Source: Apostichopus japonicus
Taxonomy: Eukaryota; Echinodermata; Holothuroidea; Aspidochirotida; Stichopodidae
Direction: 5' to 3'
DNA length: 64,000 bases
NCBI RefSeq assembly: GCF_037975245.1
Contig: NC_092562.1
Coordinates: 9,279,001-9,343,000, forward strand
This document shows positions 60,001-64,000 of this stretch, piece after piece. Both the position numbers and the translations under genes were made by a program. Every line of letters starts with the position of its first letter. Position 1 is the first letter of the stretch. The notes below the pieces were generated by a model. It did no database searches. It was not told the DNA's origin and worked only from the letters and a program-made list of their open reading frames with translations.

Positions 60001-61018
60001 GTTATGTTAGCTGCAGAGATACTCATAGAATAAAGACACCACATGACATCAAGCCTTATATCCTCCACTTACAGGTTTGTTAGACACTGTACTTTTCCTC
60101 CTTCAAATCAACAATTTTGATTTTTACATTTAAGTACCTCTTAATAGAATCTATGCCATAAAAATAACACATGTACAATTGTAATTTTATTGCTAGATAA
60201 CTTCAAAAGAATTAGAAAAAGACAATTCTTTAGAGAAGTAGAAAAAGATAATTCTTTAGAAAAGTTTACCAAATAGGTTAAAAAAAAAAACATTAAAAAT
60301 TAAAGATGATGAAAGACTCAGTAAAAGAAACACATAACCTAACTTTTTTAACTTTATAACCATATAAGAAACTGGTCTCTAATACTTTACCTCAAAGTCA
60401 TCTTAAGGAAGCCTTGATATTATCAAGCGAGCTAGAGTCAACTAATAATGTCAATACAGTATTAACCAATAACAGTGTTGAATTTAGGGGCAGGGCTGAT
60501 GGGACTGCAGCCCTGGGGTCTCCCATATTTAGTGGTCCTGACATATTATGTTCTTGCAAATTTCTCAATTCCCAGGCAGATGAAACAAATTTGTCCCATT
60601 TCTTTAAGTTACAGACAAACATGATGCATACACAGGTTTTTCATAAATCAAGTTGCCAAAGCAATGATTTCTTTGTAAATATACACACCTGGTTCAGGTA
60701 CAATATACCACAGGTTTCCTGACCCAAATACATAACAAAACATTTAAAATTTGATTGTAAACCTTTGTCTTCTTGCATTTTGAGATATGATATTAAGGTT
60801 TATCAGCTCCTTCCATATGACAAGTTGAACCAGTGACATACACTGATGGATTCCATGTTGCATATTTGGTTATAGTCTTAATTTATTTCGACGCTGGACA
60901 GATATTAGGCAAATTCTATACAATCCATGCATATATTTCAATTGTGTGATATTCTGTAATGAATAGTAAAAAAAGCATCTACCTGAACCTTTAACCTGAA
61001 CCTTTGCCAGTATGTTTA
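57008..61018. other. No gene seen
   Basis: AT-rich with poly-G (57610-57626) and poly-C (about 59651-59664) tracts. Frames are short and unremarkable. Confidence 0.35.
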
Positions 61019-61026
61019 CATTGACT

Positions 61027-61532
61027 CAGTGGCGTAGCTAGAGGTTTTGGGGCCCGGGTGCAAGAGTAGAAATAATGAAACGACATTGCGCACTAAGCGC
61101 GCGAAAAACTTTGGTTATATTTTTCGGGCTAGTCGTTACAGACCCCCCCCCCCCAAATCAAATTGTGCTCCTACGCCTATGATATTTCCACCTTTCGAAA
61201 TCTACTGCCTTGGAACTGTATACTGACATACCCGAAATTTCTGTAACATGTAGTCATTACAGAATACAGAACAGAATAAAAAGAAAGAGAAAACGGTCGA
61301 AATGGACTGAAAATAAATAACAATCTATAAATTTGCTAATAAAAACAACTACATTCAGTTCAGATTCTTATTAGTAACTGGAAAATAGTCATGCCTGGCA
61401 ACATACATCAATTTCGTCATATTTTCTAAAAAGTGCTTATTTTTTTTACTTTCATTCTCCCATTTCAGCGCCCCCCTAAACCCGGCGCCTGGGGCACGTG
61501 CCCTCCCTTGACCCCCCCTAGCTATGCCACTG
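61027..61532. mobile_element. hAT-like MITE, CAGTGGCGTAGC family, with nested fragment
   Basis: The ends are CAGTGGCGTAGCTAG and CTAGCTATGCCACTG. The exact 8-bp TSD is CATTGACT (61019-61026 and 61533-61540). A truncated, inverted copy of the 44116-44545 family (GGTTATATTTTTCGGGC ... GCTCCTACGCCTATG) sits at about 61090-61182, so this MITE was hit by a second one. Confidence 0.92.
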
Positions 61533-61540
61533 CATTGACT

Positions 61541-64000
61541 GTAACCCTAAAATGACCTCAATCCTTCAGTTTGTTCTTGGAAGAATATCCTGCTAAGATC
61601 AAAATTTCAGGCCCTCTATGTTTTGTATATTTTCCAATTATAATATTAATATTGGCAATCTGAAGTTAGTAAGCAGTTTGGTTTATTAGCACACTAATTT
61701 CAATTAGCTATTCCTACAGAAAGGAAAAAAAAAATAAACAACTAAACTTGAGCTTCCCAAGTTTGGACATTTCCCATGCATGTTCACTATGAATGTGAAT
61801 GGTTCAAACAGGCTTCCTTACAAAACTAAAAAACAATACAAGAAAAAGAACAATGGAAAACAGACTATGAAATTATAAACAATGAGAAAGATCAAAGAAA
61901 ATGTCCAAAACATAAAAAACATAATGGAACTGAATATTCATGTTCAGCTTGTGATCTTTAATATGATAATAATGCGATTGGATGCTTTGTAACTAAGTGC
62001 ATTTATGAAACTTAAAGACTTGAGTAAGCTTGAATTAAAGTGATCTCTGTTGGTTGCAGCTGATTGGTCAAAACCACATCTCATAGCATTTTGTATTGAC
62101 AGTGAAACAAGTTCTTCACATTGCATCTGGCAACAATCGAGTGAATGATGTCATCTGGGCAAATGAGCTGAAGGCTATCTTATTTTTGTTGTTTTTGTTA
62201 ATGTCTTTATAATATTTTGATCATTTATCCATAGAGAAAAAAAAGCAATCCTTCTACAAAAGTGTCGCATTTTGACGGAATTCTGACTACAGGGAACGTT
62301 GACAGATAATAAGCAAAGATTCCAAATGTCTCAGGTTTTTCAAAGGTAAATAAAAGAGAAGATTACAATAGTAAGGCTAGTGTAAAGCAGTCTGAAAAAC
62401 TTTAAACATGACATGACATCACAGAAAGAACGGGTTTTAATCTTCCTCAAGTAAAGGAAGGTTAAGCCAGTCCAAAATAGGTTACATTGAATCAACTGTT
62501 TCTTAAGTTCAGGAAAAGATCATGAGAAGCATTTCTCAACTAACAGTGGAAAACGTTCCTTTGAAATAGAAAATTGAAAAGATCTGTAATGAGAATATCC
62601 CTTTAACCACTTCTGTGTGAGTACATCGAGTACATTCTGCATGAGTACATTGCAGTTACCATAGGAACTGTTTTCTCTTACAAAAACAAAACAATTTCAG
62701 GAATATTTCACAAATAAGATGCACACAGGGGAGGCAAACAATGATGGGAACCTTTTCCGCATTAAGTACTTAAGATAACTTTCTCTCAAAAATTGCAACC
62801 TAATTATGCAAATGATGTCAAAATGATGCCAAAAAGTTTTGTCAAAAGAGTTCCACTATGACTTCCATGACGTAATATAGCAGCTTCTCATCACCTTTGG
62901 CTGCCTCTTCCCCCAAAACACACACAAATAAGACTGGTAACTGGTAAGTACTACTAAAATTGAACTAAAACAAGAAAGAAATCAACTCAATCACACCTGA
63001 AATTATCGCGAAGATTTGTTCACCAAATGAAGTTAAATTAGCAAGTAATTTATGATTCATTCACTTGCAACATTTTGTTTGTCATGTATTTATTCTTTTG
63101 TTTGAACTACTCATATTAAAGGAAGTTAAAAATTCATCATTTCTGACCACTCCTTTTTTGTTCTTTTTACAATAAAAAACAAAAAAAATTGACCATAGTC
63201 AAAGAACTGTACTGCTATTGGATTCAAGCCTCCAAATTATCACAACATAATAAAGAATACAAGATAACTGCAAAAAAGATGTTTAAACCTATTTTAGTTA
63301 TAAAATGCCAATTAAGTTTAATTCAATCCTAATACTGGTAAATATTTTGTTATCTCTAGATCGTTTTAAAATTTCAATACTGTGATCTTTACCTCAGTGA
63401 GCATTTTGTTTCTGTTTACGAGCCCAGTGTCCTTCGATGTTTGAAAGTCCCACGACGAATGGCTTAGTAAATATTATACATATCTAAACATAATCCAAGG
63501 ATTGACATGTATTGTTCAAACAAACTTAAAAGAGTCAGAAAAATTATTCTTACTTGAGGGAATGAAGTTGTTTATTTGTTTCTCAGTTGGGTCATATCAA
63601 ATAATTTTGCTTCCAAATAATTGAGGAGTTGTCAACAATGAAATAGGCCAATTTGTTTAATTTTTTATCATTCATTGAATTGTTGCAATTGTACACCGAT
63701 GTAAGGTTTTAGATGTAGAAGTAGGCTGACTTTTTTGTAAGTTGATTACTTGCAAATGGACAGGGACCTCCTTGACACACTTTTCAAGGAGATTATACAG
63801 TGTAATTAGCTTTTATCAAACTTTTATATCTTTTTAATATATCTACTTGTAAGTGATGGATATAAATATCACCCATTGTTTGGTATCTCTTCCAGAAATG
63901 AAGAAACTCTTGTTGGACATATTATACTTCTTCAAAATTTTATTCTGGGAAAATGAAAAGAAGAAACGAGTTTTGTTTTAAGTAGTTACCATGGTTACAG
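61541..64000. other. No gene seen
   Basis: AT-rich noncoding sequence. A possible minus-strand leader exon with donor GAG|GTAAAG near 63391 is too weak to call. Confidence 0.35.

Overview
This is a stretch of animal nuclear DNA: AT-rich, intron-bearing, with canonical GT/AG splice sites and heavily loaded with DNA transposons. Nothing in it looks bacterial. The gene and repeat content suggests a marine invertebrate, probably a deuterostome such as an echinoderm. The phylum is an inference from repeat style and a PLPPR-type gene, not something the sequence proves.

Layout. (1) Positions 1-16 kb are a field of hAT-type elements, several with exact 8-bp target-site duplications (TSDs), plus a 2.6 kb foldback palindrome at 10528-13109. 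The one plausible host exon here is a minus-strand signal-peptide exon at 5432-5550. (2) Positions 16-21.9 kb hold no gene I can support, apart from a possible promoter cluster near 16419. (3) Positions 21989-33950 are a single, almost complete CACTA/EnSpm-type transposon of 11,962 bp. Its termini are CACTC...GAGTG, with a 25-26 bp terminal inverted repeat (TIR), and the empty site can be read from an adjacent repeat copy. (4) Positions 34-37 kb carry tRNA-like repeats, a long (AT)n tract and a 110-118 bp minisatellite. (5) Positions 37299-53263 (minus strand) carry a host gene of seven or eight coding exons for a phospholipid phosphatase-related (PLPPR/LPPR-type) membrane protein. Its introns contain miniature hAT-like elements (MITEs) and a tRNA-derived SINE. 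(6) Positions 53-64 kb are mostly unassigned, with two clear MITEs that have exact 8-bp TSDs.

The main discovery is the architecture of the CACTA element. Two genes lie on the same (minus) strand. One is a ten-exon gene (33647 to 23620, 531 codons) that begins with a SAM domain split over two exons; every splice phase agrees. The other is a large single-exon transposase-like gene (32684 to 30190) with N-terminal C2H2 zinc fingers, wholly inside intron 2 of the SAM gene. Each gene shows one lesion: an in-frame TGA at codon 130 of the SAM gene, and a one-base frame slip in a homopolymer within the second zinc finger of the transposase. The last exon of the SAM gene is followed by a decayed tandem copy, and a 756-bp hairpin MITE with 16-bp repeat arrays sits in intron 7.

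Exon boundaries were read by eye from splice signals, phase and family resemblance. No database search or transcript was available.
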